From Deltaproteobacteria bacterium (lineage in GTDB: Bacteria > Desulfobacterota_B > Binatia > Binatales > Binataceae), in the NCBI GenBank assembly GCA_021827465.1, contig JAKAVX010000029.1:1-12714 (forward strand): a stretch of 12,714 bases of DNA. Direction: 5' to 3'. Positions 1 through 7,524 of this stretch are shown one piece after another. The notes under the pieces were generated by a model. It saw only the letters and a program-made list of their open reading frames with translations, was not told the DNA's origin and searched no databases. Position numbers and translations under genes: made by a program. Position 1 is the stretch's first letter, and every line of letters begins with the position of its first letter.

Positions 1-371
1 TCAAGGGCTTTTATCGCGGACCTGAAACGCCTGCGGGCGAAGCGGAGGGCTACAACTCTCCCGCGATTCAGAACGGGATCGACGGCGAATGGCTCGCAAC
101 CCCCGCCGACGACGCGCCGACCCGCTTCGGCTTCTACACCGTGACGCCGTTTCGCCGCGCCGATGGCTCGGGCGCACTCCTGCTCGACTACGGGGCGCAT
201 CGCCGAAACCCCCGGCTCGATTTCTGGCGCCTGGTGCGCGACCTGCTGGTCAAAATCGACAACAACCCCGATCTTCTGCTGGGCAGGGCGCATCTGGACC
301 TCGGCGCGTGGCTGTTCGCCGGCTTTTTCCTGCTCAAGCGGCGAAGGCCGCACGCTTATACGGGCGGATAA
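1..371 (+). CDS. Unrecognised protein, C-terminal 122 residues (5' end outside window)
   Basis: An open frame runs from base 3 to a TAA at 369-371 without interruption, so this is the tail of a gene that starts upstream of the window. The visible part is rich in Gly, Pro and Asp at first (GFYRGPE near the beginning, then a TRFGFYTV stretch). It then has a basic segment (RRNPRLDFWRLVRDLL) and, near the C-terminus, a short hydrophobic run (GAWLFAGFFLL) followed by a KRRR basic cluster. The hydrophobic run with positive flank could be a short membrane or membrane-surface helix. I do not recognise the family and assign no function. It is followed by a 75-bp gap and hldE in the same direction, so co-transcription is possible, but no promoter or terminator is clear in the gap. 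Confidence 0.6.
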   Translation, partial: KGFYRGPETPAGEAEGYNSPAIQNGIDGEWLATPADDAPTRFGFYTVTPFRRADGSGALLLDYGAHRRNPRLDFWRLVRDLLVKIDNNPDLLLGRAHLDLGAWLFAGFFLLKRRRPHAYTGG

Positions 372-446
372 TCCGCGCCCGCACGATCGAATCTTCGACG
401 CGACGGGCTTAATCTCGCGCGTCCGATTTCGTATCATCGCCGCATC

Positions 447-1976
447 ATGGCAAAAAGTCGGCGCGCCAGCGTCGTTGAGCAAAGCTCACACAAGAAGCAT
501 CCCGAACTCCCTGAACTGAGTCCGGTCCGCGTTCTCGTGGCCGGCGAGGTGATCGTTGACCGCTATCTGTTCGGCGACGTGGCGCGAATCTCGCCCGAAG
601 CGCCGATTCCCGTTCTGCGCGTTACGCGGCGCGAGGAAAAACCGGGCAACGCTGGTTTTGTGATGGCGAATCTGCGCGCGCTCGGCGCCGAGGTCAGCGC
701 GCTCAGCGTGGTCGGCGCGGACGCCGACGGAAGGCTGCTCCGCGAGGTCTTCCGCAGGCTCGGAGTCGACACCCGCTCGATATTGGTCGATCCGGAACGC
801 CCGACGATCGTGAAGGAACGGCTGCTCGGCTCCGTCCAGGCGGCCCATCGCGCGACCCAGCAGCTTCTTCGCGTCGATGAGGAAGATAATCGTCCGCTGA
901 CACCCGCGCTCGAACGGCGCGCGCTCTCGGAACTCAAACGACAGCTCGGCCGCGTGGACGGCGTGCTGGTCTCGGACATCGACAAGGGCATCCTGACGCC
1001 CCCGATGTTGCGCGAGATAATCGACGGCGCGCGGCACCGGAAGATTCCGGTCGTGATCGACCCGAAGCTGACCGAAGACTTTTCAATCTACCACGGAGCA
1101 ACCGCGATCACGCCGAATCGCTACGAAACCGAGTTCGCGACCGGGATGCGCCTGACCGACCGCGACGCATGGCGCGCCGCCGGGGCGCATCTGATCGAAA
1201 AGCTCGGACTCGACGCCTGCCTGATAACGCTCGACCGCGACGGGATGTACCTGGCGGAGCGCGGCGGTGCGGGAACCTATATTCCGACCGCGCCGCGCGA
1301 GGTCTATGACGTAACCGGCGCGGGCGACGTGGTGCTCAGCACCTTCGGCCTGTTCGTGATCGCGGGTCTGGGCTATCCGTCGGCGGCGCGGCTGGCGAAT
1401 CTCGCGGCCAGTATCGAGGTCACGCGGCTTGGGACCGAGGTCATCTCGCGCGAGGACCTGGCGCGCGCATTGACGCCCTCACGCGACGGATACGAGCGCA
1501 AGATCGTCTCGCGCGAGGAGCTGAAAGCGGCGCTCGCTCGCGAGCGGCGCGCGGGCCGGCGAATCGCGTTTACCAACGGATGCTTCGACGTGCTACATGC
1601 CGGACACGTTCAGCTTTTGAGCTTCGCCCGCTCGCAGGCCGACGCTCTTGTCGTCGGACTCAACAGCGACCGCAGCGTGCGAACGATCAAGGGCGATGGC
1701 CGGCCAATCTATTCCGCAACCGAGCGCGCGCGAATTCTGGCCGCGATGGAGCCGGTCGATTACGTGGTCGTGTTCGACGAACCGCGCGCCGAGAAAATCG
1801 TCCGCGTGGTCAAGCCTGACGTTCTTATCAAGGGCGAGGACTATCGCGACAAGGTCGTCGATGGGCGCGATTTCGTCGAGTCCTACGGAGGACACGTGGT
1901 GCTCGCGCCCATCCTGCACGGGCACAGCACGACGCAAACCGTAGAGAAGCTGCTCAAATCCCGAGACGTTCCCTGA
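447..1976 (+). CDS. hldE: Bifunctional heptose-7-phosphate kinase / heptose-1-phosphate adenylyltransferase HldE
   Basis: Makes the ADP-heptose precursor of the LPS inner core in the cytoplasm: the N-terminal PfkB/ribokinase-type domain phosphorylates heptose-7-phosphate at C1, and the C-terminal domain adenylylates heptose-1-phosphate. The kinase domain (about 27-340) has the RISPEAPIPV segment (47-56), VVIDPK (202-207) and the catalytic loop DVTGAGD (288-294, base Asp294). The nucleotidyltransferase domain (about 370-505) has TNGCFDVLHAGH (376-387) with the HxGH motif, GLNSD (404-408), KGEDY (462-466) and a terminal GHSTT (492-496). At 509 residues it is about 30 longer than E. coli HldE, mostly from a charged N-terminal tail; no alternative in-frame ATG/GTG/TTG start exists between 447 and the domain, and no clear Shine-Dalgarno precedes 447. 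The kinase signature normally reading GGAGN is GNAGF here (residues 67-71). The 3' end overlaps murJ by 23 bp. Confidence 0.93.
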   Translation: MAKSRRASVVEQSSHKKHPELPELSPVRVLVAGEVIVDRYLFGDVARISPEAPIPVLRVTRREEKPGNAGFVMANLRALGAEVSALSVVGADADGRLLREVFRRLGVDTRSILVDPERPTIVKERLLGSVQAAHRATQQLLRVDEEDNRPLTPALERRALSELKRQLGRVDGVLVSDIDKGILTPPMLREIIDGARHRKIPVVIDPKLTEDFSIYHGATAITPNRYETEFATGMRLTDRDAWRAAGAHLIEKLGLDACLITLDRDGMYLAERGGAGTYIPTAPREVYDVTGAGDVVLSTFGLFVIAGLGYPSAARLANLAASIEVTRLGTEVISREDLARALTPSRDGYERKIVSREELKAALARERRAGRRIAFTNGCFDVLHAGHVQLLSFARSQADALVVGLNSDRSVRTIKGDGRPIYSATERARILAAMEPVDYVVVFDEPRAEKIVRVVKPDVLIKGEDYRDKVVDGRDFVESYGGHVVLAPILHGHSTTQTVEKLLKSRDVP

Positions 1977-3522
1977 GCATCGAGACGAGCCGCATCAGCT
2001 CCGGCATCCCGGCCAGGTAGGCAATACCGAGGTAAACCGCGCCGAAGGCCGGGATCACCATCAGGCCTTCGATTCGCGGCCCCGCCCACGGCGTGTAAAA
2101 CTTGACCGCAAACCCGGCAACCGAGGCGACCAGCGCCATCCCCCAGAGCCGCGCGAGAAATCCGCGGTCGAGCCCGGTCCATCCGAGCCGCTCATTGAGC
2201 TTCCATCGAAGCAGCGAGAACTCGACCCATCCCGCGATGCCCGCCGACGCGGTCAAACCCGCGACGCCCCATCGCGGCGCGATTCCGAGCGCGCGCGGCA
2301 GCGGAAACGCAAACAGGTATCCGAGCACGAGCGCGAGCGTCACGCGGACCATCGCGAACTTGAGCGGCGTCTTCGTGTCCCAGAGCGCATAGAAGGCCGA
2401 GTTGTAAAGCCGGCCCATCGTGACCGCCAGCATCCCGACACCCGAGCCCGCCAGCACCGACCATACGTAGATCGCGTCGGCGTGCGAAAAATCGCCCGAC
2501 TGGAAAATCAGCGCGACGATAACGTCGCCGACGAACAGAAACGCCGCCGCCGAAGGCACCACCAAAAACGCGATCTGCCTAAGGCCCGAGTTGAGCCGCG
2601 TGCGCAGAACCGGCCCGAGCCCCTCCGGCGAGGCCGCCGCCCGCGACATCGAGGGCAATTCCGCCGCAGCAACCGACCATCCGAACAGCGCCAGCGGGAG
2701 CATGTAGAGGATCTGTCCGTAATTGAGCGCTGCGACCGCTCCGGTCGGCAGCAGGCTCGCGAGCAGGTTGTCCACGTAGCCGCTTATCTGGCCCACGCCG
2801 CGTCCGGCGATCACCGGCCCCAGGTTCTTGAACACCGCCTTGAGCGGATCGACGATTCGCTCAAGTTCCGGCCGGAGTTTTCTAAGAAGCTTGAGCGTCT
2901 GCGGCAACTGGACCAGCACCTGCAGCACCGCGCCGACGACCGAACCCCACGCGATATCGATCGCCAGACGGCTCTGCGAACTGTACGGTCCGTAAAGCAG
3001 CAGCGTCACGATGATCGCGATATTCCATGCGACCGGCGCGGCGTACGATGCGAAGAAGCGATGGTGGCTGTTGAGCACGCCCAGGCACCACGCCGACATC
3101 ACGAGCATCCCGGCGCCCGGAAACAGCACCCGCACCAGGGTGATGGTCAGCTCGCGCTTGGCGCCGTGAAAGCCGGGCGCGATTATCATGATCAGGTAAG
3201 GCGCCGCCGCGACCCCCAGAACGACCATCAGCGCGACGCCCAGGCTCAGCATCGAGGCGACGCCCCATGCGAGCATGTCGGCGGTTTCGTCTTCGCCCTG
3301 GGCGAGCAGCCGGCTATAGACCGGGATGAACGAGGCGGAGAGCACGCCTTCGCCGAACAGGTTTTGCAGGATATTCGGGATGCGGAAGCCGGCCTTGAAC
3401 GCATCGGCCGCGGCCGAGTTGCCGAGATAATGGGCGAAGATGCTCTCGCGGATGAGTCCCGCGATGCGGCTCAGGAGGATTCCCGACGCGACGACACCCG
3501 CGCCGGCGCGGCTGCGGGCCAT
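1954..3522 (-). CDS. murJ: Lipid II flippase MurJ (MviN family)
   Basis: Polytopic inner-membrane protein of the MOP superfamily, expected to have 14 membrane helices, that moves lipid II across the membrane for peptidoglycan synthesis. The N-terminus has the family signature: SRIAGLIRES, AADAF, RIPNILQNLFGEG and SASFIPVYSR, followed by many hydrophobic segments. I chose the ATG at 3522 (522 residues). The frame stays open to an ATG at 3699, adding 59 residues, but that extension uses rare codons (ATA, TTA, AGT, AGG, CGA), is hydrophilic and has no counterpart in the family. With the 3522 start the key Arg and Asp residues (Arg19, Arg25, Asp40) fall within one position of E. coli Arg18, Arg24, Asp39. 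A TATACT -10-like hexamer at 3643-3638 on this strand lies inside the discarded extension. The Arg pair that E. coli has after NLL is Gln53-Asn54 here. The gene converges on hldE with no room for a terminator. Confidence 0.9.
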   Translation of the reverse strand: MARSRAGAGVVASGILLSRIAGLIRESIFAHYLGNSAAADAFKAGFRIPNILQNLFGEGVLSASFIPVYSRLLAQGEDETADMLAWGVASMLSLGVALMVVLGVAAAPYLIMIIAPGFHGAKRELTITLVRVLFPGAGMLVMSAWCLGVLNSHHRFFASYAAPVAWNIAIIVTLLLYGPYSSQSRLAIDIAWGSVVGAVLQVLVQLPQTLKLLRKLRPELERIVDPLKAVFKNLGPVIAGRGVGQISGYVDNLLASLLPTGAVAALNYGQILYMLPLALFGWSVAAAELPSMSRAAASPEGLGPVLRTRLNSGLRQIAFLVVPSAAAFLFVGDVIVALIFQSGDFSHADAIYVWSVLAGSGVGMLAVTMGRLYNSAFYALWDTKTPLKFAMVRVTLALVLGYLFAFPLPRALGIAPRWGVAGLTASAGIAGWVEFSLLRWKLNERLGWTGLDRGFLARLWGMALVASVAGFAVKFYTPWAGPRIEGLMVIPAFGAVYLGIAYLAGMPELMRLVSMLRERLGI

Positions 3523-3725
3523 CGCCGCCGCGATCCCACGTCCTGCGTCCGACGCGGCGGCGGGCTGCCTGCCCGCGCGCTCTTCATGCTTTGGGGTCTC
3601 GACGGTAAACGCTCCAAATCGCCTGATGGCCGTATGAGTATAACTGCGAAGCGACGCCTCGGGTAATATCGGCGCGCCTGCCCGCATGACAAACCCCATC
3701 CCCCGGCCATAAAATCAAAAACGCG

Positions 3726-4508
3726 ATGCAACTGGAAAACCTGCTCCTTCAACGCGACGGCGCGGTCGCCACCGTTACCATCAACCGGCCCGACGCGCGG
3801 AACGCGCTCAACACTCCCACGCTGGCCGAACTGAAGCGTGTCTTCACCGATCTCTCCGGCGACAGTTCGGTGCGGGTGGTGATTCTGCGCGGCGCGGGCG
3901 ACGTCGCGTTTTGCGCCGGGGCCGACCTCAAGGAAGTCGCGCGGCTTGCCGACCTGCCCGCGCGCCGACGCTATTTCAGCGCGGTCGCCGACCTGCTCGA
4001 GATAATCCATCGGATGTCGCAGCCGGTCGTCGCGCGGGTTGCAGGATTTGCGCTCGCGGGCGGGATGGGACTCGCGGCGGGATGCGATTTCGTGCTCGCC
4101 GCGGACAACGCGCAGTTCGGCTTGCCGGAGATACGCCTTGGGCTGTTCCCGATGGTCGTGATGGCGCCGATTCTGCGGCTATGCGGTCCGCGCGCAGCCG
4201 TTGAACTTGCGCTCGGCGGCGACAGGATCGACGCGCGCCGCGCCTACGAGATTGGAATCGCAACCAAAGTGGTTCCGCTCGCGGAACTCGACTCCGAGGT
4301 TGCCGGGCTGGTGGCGAAGCTCAGCAGCTTCAGCCCGCTGGTGATGGCGCTCGGCAAGCAGGCGATTTACGGCTCGGCCTCGATGGATTACCTGAGCGCG
4401 CTCGGCTACCTGAAAGAGATGGTCACGCTGGTCGCAACCAGCGAGGACCTGGCCGAGGGAGTGAACGCCTTTTTGGGCAAGCGCACGCCCGAGTTTAAAG
4501 GACGGTAG
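3726..4508 (+). CDS. Enoyl-CoA hydratase/isomerase (crotonase) family protein
   Basis: A 260-residue crotonase-fold protein, the normal length, probably acting on an acyl-CoA thioester in the cytoplasm. N-terminal TINRPDARNAL (18-28), the first oxyanion-hole segment CAGADLKE (63-70), the second at ALAGGMGLA (109-117), and FGLPEIRLGLFP (131-142) are all in family order. Of the two catalytic glutamates of rat mitochondrial enoyl-CoA hydratase, the one in the PEI motif is present (Glu135), while the one that follows the second oxyanion glycines is Gly115. The usual PGAGGTQRL is replaced by PMVVMAPILRL. This pattern is typical of the broad 'enoyl-CoA hydratase-related' group rather than proven short-chain hydratases, so the reaction and substrate are unknown. 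The ATG at 3726 fits the family N-terminus although no Shine-Dalgarno is visible. Divergent from murJ and 9 bp upstream of hemW, probably co-transcribed. Confidence 0.88.
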   Translation: MQLENLLLQRDGAVATVTINRPDARNALNTPTLAELKRVFTDLSGDSSVRVVILRGAGDVAFCAGADLKEVARLADLPARRRYFSAVADLLEIIHRMSQPVVARVAGFALAGGMGLAAGCDFVLAADNAQFGLPEIRLGLFPMVVMAPILRLCGPRAAVELALGGDRIDARRAYEIGIATKVVPLAELDSEVAGLVAKLSSFSPLVMALGKQAIYGSASMDYLSALGYLKEMVTLVATSEDLAEGVNAFLGKRTPEFKGR

Positions 4509-4517
4509 ACGCGCCGG

Positions 4518-5675
4518 ATGGCGTTTTCGCTGTACATCCATATTCCCTACTGCGCGTCCAAGTGCCCGTACTGCGACTTCAACTCGTACGCGGCATCGTC
4601 TTGGCCGGAAGAGGAATACGTCCGCGCGCTGACGACTGAACTCGACCGGCGCGCCGATGAGCCACCGTTTTCAGGCGAGCGCCTCAAAACGATCTTCTTC
4701 GGCGGCGGAACGCCTTCGTTATTCAAGGCCGCGTCAATCGGAGCGGTTATCGACCGCGCGAATCGGCACTTCGGCCTCGAACGCGACTGCGAGATAACCC
4801 TCGAAGCGAATCCGGGCACCGTCGAATACGCAAAGCTCGTCGAATTGGGCGCCGCCGGCGTCAGCCGGATCAGTTTCGGCGCGCAATCCTTCAACGACGC
4901 GACGCTCAAGTTCCTCGGCCGAATCCATCGTGCGGACGAAACCCGCGCCGCCGCCCGAATGGCCCATCGCGCGGGCTTCGAACGGCTCAATCTCGACCTG
5001 ATTTTCGCGGTCCCGGGTCAGCGTCTCGAAGACGTGATGGCGGATATCGCCGAAGCCGCCGCGCTCGAACCGGATCACATCTCGGCCTACAACCTCACGT
5101 TCGAGGAAGGCACCGCATTCTTCGCCGAGATGCGCCGCGGACGGATAACCCCGCTTGCGAGCGACGAGCAGGCCGCGATGTACGCCGCGGTGCGCGAGGA
5201 ACTGCCGCGCCGGGGCTACACGATGTACGAAATTTCGAATTACGCGCGCCCCGGCCGTGAGGCGCGGCACAACCTCACTTACTGGCGCGCCGAGACTTAT
5301 CTCGGAATCGGCGCGGGAGCGCATAGCTTCGCCCGCGATGAATCCGGCGGCGGGGGTGGCCGGCGATGGTGGAACGAACGCGGCCCCGCTCGCTATATCA
5401 CAGGCGCAATCGAGTCAGGATGCGCCGAAGCTGGGAGCGAGACGGTGGACCGCACCGTCGCAATGGGTGAGTTCGTGTTCCTTAACCTGCGCCTTCGCGA
5501 GGGATTTGCGCTGGATGCGTTCCGCGCCCGCTTCGGCGCCGGGTTCGATGAGGTCTTTGGGGCGCGCGCTGCGCGTCTTTTCGAAGGTGGGATGCTGGAG
5601 CGGGCGAACGAGCGGGTGCGGCTTACCGATCGCGGAGTGGAACTCGCCGACTCCGTCTTCGCCGAATTCATCTGA
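4518..5675 (+). CDS. hemW: Radical SAM family heme chaperone HemW
   Basis: A 385-residue HemW, full length for the family. It carries heme to haem-dependent membrane enzymes and binds a 4Fe-4S cluster; it is related to, but distinct from, the oxygen-independent coproporphyrinogen oxidase HemN. The cluster motif is Cys12-x3-Cys16-x2-Cys19 in YIHIPYCASKCPYCDF; the residue two after the last Cys is Phe21, whereas HemN has a further Cys there, which points to HemW. Other family marks are FFGGGTPSLF (60-69), EANPG (96-100), ISFGAQSF (118-125), NLDLIFAVPGQ (158-168), YEISNYARPG (237-246), HNLTYW (251-256) and GIGAGAHSF (263-271). The ATG at 4518 lies just before the radical SAM barrel as in homologues; AAAGGACGG at the very end of the crotonase gene may serve as its ribosome site at a long spacing. 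The Gly-rich run at 277-281 is a small local insertion. Read with the crotonase gene, likely as one operon; no terminator follows before the repeat region. Confidence 0.93.
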   Translation: MAFSLYIHIPYCASKCPYCDFNSYAASSWPEEEYVRALTTELDRRADEPPFSGERLKTIFFGGGTPSLFKAASIGAVIDRANRHFGLERDCEITLEANPGTVEYAKLVELGAAGVSRISFGAQSFNDATLKFLGRIHRADETRAAARMAHRAGFERLNLDLIFAVPGQRLEDVMADIAEAAALEPDHISAYNLTFEEGTAFFAEMRRGRITPLASDEQAAMYAAVREELPRRGYTMYEISNYARPGREARHNLTYWRAETYLGIGAGAHSFARDESGGGGGRRWWNERGPARYITGAIESGCAEAGSETVDRTVAMGEFVFLNLRLREGFALDAFRARFGAGFDEVFGARAARLFEGGMLERANERVRLTDRGVELADSVFAEFI

Positions 5676-5774
5676 CGGGGCGACCTCGAAATATCGCCAC
5701 GCTCAACCCGCGCGCCCAACCCCCTTTCCCTGATAGCACTGCATAACCGCCCAAGCGCGCCGAATAGCGTTGCC
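5676..5774. other. Intergenic, no gene seen
   Basis: First part of the 250-bp gap between the convergent ends of hemW and lysS. A weak 5-bp stem (GGCGA 5679-5683 with TCGCC 5694-5698) lies just after the hemW stop but has no following T-run, so I do not call it a terminator. Otherwise I see no coding or structural signal. Confidence 0.5.
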
Positions 5775-5869
5775 GTCATCCTGAGCGAAGTGAGAAACGC
5801 GAACGAAGTCGAAGGATCTCGGACAGCTTCGCGAGAGCGAAGCCGGTACCGGTTCTTCGTTCGCGAAGC
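5775..5869. repeat. Intergenic repeat-like element with long hairpin
   Basis: The left part (5775-5820) begins GTCATCCTGAGCGAAG and ends GAAGGATCTC, bounded by ATCCT (5778-5782) and its complement AGGAT (5813-5817). Sequences of the form 'TCATCCTGAGCGAAG...GAAGGATCT' are familiar to me as dispersed intergenic repeats in many unrelated bacterial genomes. The right part folds into a strong hairpin: GCTTCGCGA (5826-5834) with TCGCGAAGC (5861-5869), then CGAAG (5838-5842) with CTTCG (5855-5859), closed by the perfect palindrome CCGGTACCGG (5843-5852). An alternative 11-bp inverted pair links both parts: CGCGAACGAAG (5798-5808) with CTTCGTTCGCG (5855-5865). GAGCGAAG occurs directly repeated at 5783 and 5835. 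It sits between two convergent gene ends, the usual place for REP/BIME-like elements, and could also protect or end transcripts, although no T-run follows. No second copy exists in this window, so its repeat status is inferred. Confidence 0.6.
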
Positions 5870-5925
5870 GCTCCCCGGTTTTGCAAAGTGCGTCCTTTAG
5901 GGAAGGGGAACGAACGCGTAGCCAA

Positions 5926-7524
5926 TCAGTTGCGCGCGAGCGACTCTTCGACCAGTTGGGCGACTCGTTCGGGCGTTGCCAGCCGGATGAACGCGCCAAG
6001 GCGCGGCCCGCGCTCCTGCCCGAGTATCACCCGGTAAAGCAGCGGAAAAATCTTGCCCGGCTTGTCGTAATTCTCGCGTCCGAGATCGTAGATCTTGCGC
6101 TCGATTTCCTCGGCTGGCGCGTTCGGGTTTCCCGCCAGGTACTCGACCAGCGAGCGCAACTGCTGACGCTCGCCATTCTGCGGCGCGTAACGCTGCTTGG
6201 TCGGCTCGACGAAGTCGGCGTAATAGTTGAGCGCGCATTCCATCAGCGTGCGCGCCATCGCCTCGGTCTCGGAATCCGACGTGATCTTCGGATCGTAATG
6301 GGTGAGATAGCTCCAGATGAGGTCGCGGTCCGAGGTTCCAAGCGTCGAGACGAGGTTCATCACCAGAGCGAAGCTCAGTTCCGAATCGAAGCGCCGCGAA
6401 CTCGTTGACTGGAGAACGAACTCAAGGGGCGAATTCCGCCGCTCGTCGTCGGACGCTGCCGCCGCGTAGGCGCGCAGCGCGTCGAGATAGTCGTCGACGT
6501 ATTGCGGAATCGCCTCGATGAAGAGCTTTCGCGCGCGCCGCGGATTGAGCAGCAGGAAGTACTTCAGAACCTCGATTGGCGCGTACCGGGTCCATTGATC
6601 GGCGGTGACGCCGCGGCCGACCGATTTCGAGACCTTGTGCCCGTGCTCGTCAAGGAACATCTCGAAGGGAAAGCCCAGCGGCGGCGTGCCGCCCAAAAGT
6701 CGCAGAATACGGCCGGACAGGTTCGCGGAATCGATCAGGTCCTTGCCGTAAAGCTCGTAGTCAACGCGCAACACGTACCATCGAAGCGCCCAGTCAGGCT
6801 TCCATTGGACCTTCGCCATCGCGCCGAGCACGCTCTGCTCACCCTTGAAGCCGCATCCGTGCGCCCCGCCGAAGGTGCGCTCGCAGGAGAACTCCACGGT
6901 CGCGCGCTCGGGATGGTAGGCGGTCACAAGGGTCGAATTGACCTGGCCGCACGACGGACACAGCGGCATGAACGGCGACCATTGCGGACGATTCTCGGCG
7001 CGCAGCGTGGGCGCAACGATTTCCTTGATCTCCTCGTGATGCGCAAGGATGAGCTTCAATCCCTCATCGAAGCGTCCGCTCGCGTACATCTCGCTGGAGA
7101 GCATCAGTTCGTAATCGACCTCGACCGGAACGAGGAACTTGCCGAGCAGGCCGACCATGTGGCCCGAAAAGCTCTGGCAGCATCCGAACGGATCGGGAAT
7201 GCGCGACACCGGCTTGCCGATATGCACCGCAACGGCCTCGCGATTGGGAAAGTTCTCGGGAACTTTGCGCAGCCCGTCCATGTCGTCGATAAAGACGATC
7301 AGGCGCGTGGGCCGGCCCGTGCCCAGCATCTCGAAGGCATGGCGCACGTAGGACGGCCTCAATACCTCGGACATCGTGCCGAGATGCGGAAGGCCCGACG
7401 GGCCGAAGCCGCTCTGGAAGATTACCGGGCGGCCGGGTTCGTAACCCGCGACGCGCTCGGCGACTCCTCGCGCCTCTTCATAAGGCCAGCTATAGGCTTC
7501 GGACTGATGCGGCGTGGTCGCCAT
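5926..7524 (-). CDS. lysS: Lysine--tRNA ligase, class I
   Basis: A 532-residue class I lysyl-tRNA synthetase (LysRS1, the archaeal-type enzyme also found in scattered bacteria) that charges tRNA-Lys. The Rossmann catalytic domain carries the HIGH-like GPSGLPHLGT (41-50), FIDDMDGLRKVP (78-89), KVQWKPDWALRW (238-249), YGKDLIDSANLSG (259-271) and the KMSKS-like KVSKS (297-301). A zinc-ribbon-like insert has CPSC (189-192) plus Cys214 and Cys224; alpha-proteobacterial class I enzymes, as I recall them, lack these cysteines, so this form keeps the ancestral feature. The C-terminal helical anticodon domain runs from about 320 to the end. The ATG overlaps the upstream zinc-ribbon gene's stop by one base (TGATG), and a strong AAGGAAGGAAG ribosome site ends 9 nt before it. 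No terminator with a T-run follows the stop; the repeat hairpin at 5826-5869 is the nearest structure. Confidence 0.95.
   Translation of the reverse strand: MATTPHQSEAYSWPYEEARGVAERVAGYEPGRPVIFQSGFGPSGLPHLGTMSEVLRPSYVRHAFEMLGTGRPTRLIVFIDDMDGLRKVPENFPNREAVAVHIGKPVSRIPDPFGCCQSFSGHMVGLLGKFLVPVEVDYELMLSSEMYASGRFDEGLKLILAHHEEIKEIVAPTLRAENRPQWSPFMPLCPSCGQVNSTLVTAYHPERATVEFSCERTFGGAHGCGFKGEQSVLGAMAKVQWKPDWALRWYVLRVDYELYGKDLIDSANLSGRILRLLGGTPPLGFPFEMFLDEHGHKVSKSVGRGVTADQWTRYAPIEVLKYFLLLNPRRARKLFIEAIPQYVDDYLDALRAYAAAASDDERRNSPLEFVLQSTSSRRFDSELSFALVMNLVSTLGTSDRDLIWSYLTHYDPKITSDSETEAMARTLMECALNYYADFVEPTKQRYAPQNGERQQLRSLVEYLAGNPNAPAEEIERKIYDLGRENYDKPGKIFPLLYRVILGQERGPRLGAFIRLATPERVAQLVEESLARN

Noticed and set aside
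1443..1535. Repeated SREDLARAL / SREELKAAL motif in HldE
   Set aside because: The same doubled helix pattern occurs at the linker between the kinase and adenylyltransferase domains in ordinary HldE proteins, so it is not a new duplication.
2482..3666. Long open frame antisense to murJ
   Set aside because: Its translation is dominated by Arg, His, Gln and Asp with no domain, and it mirrors the well-supported MurJ frame; long antisense frames are common in GC-rich DNA.
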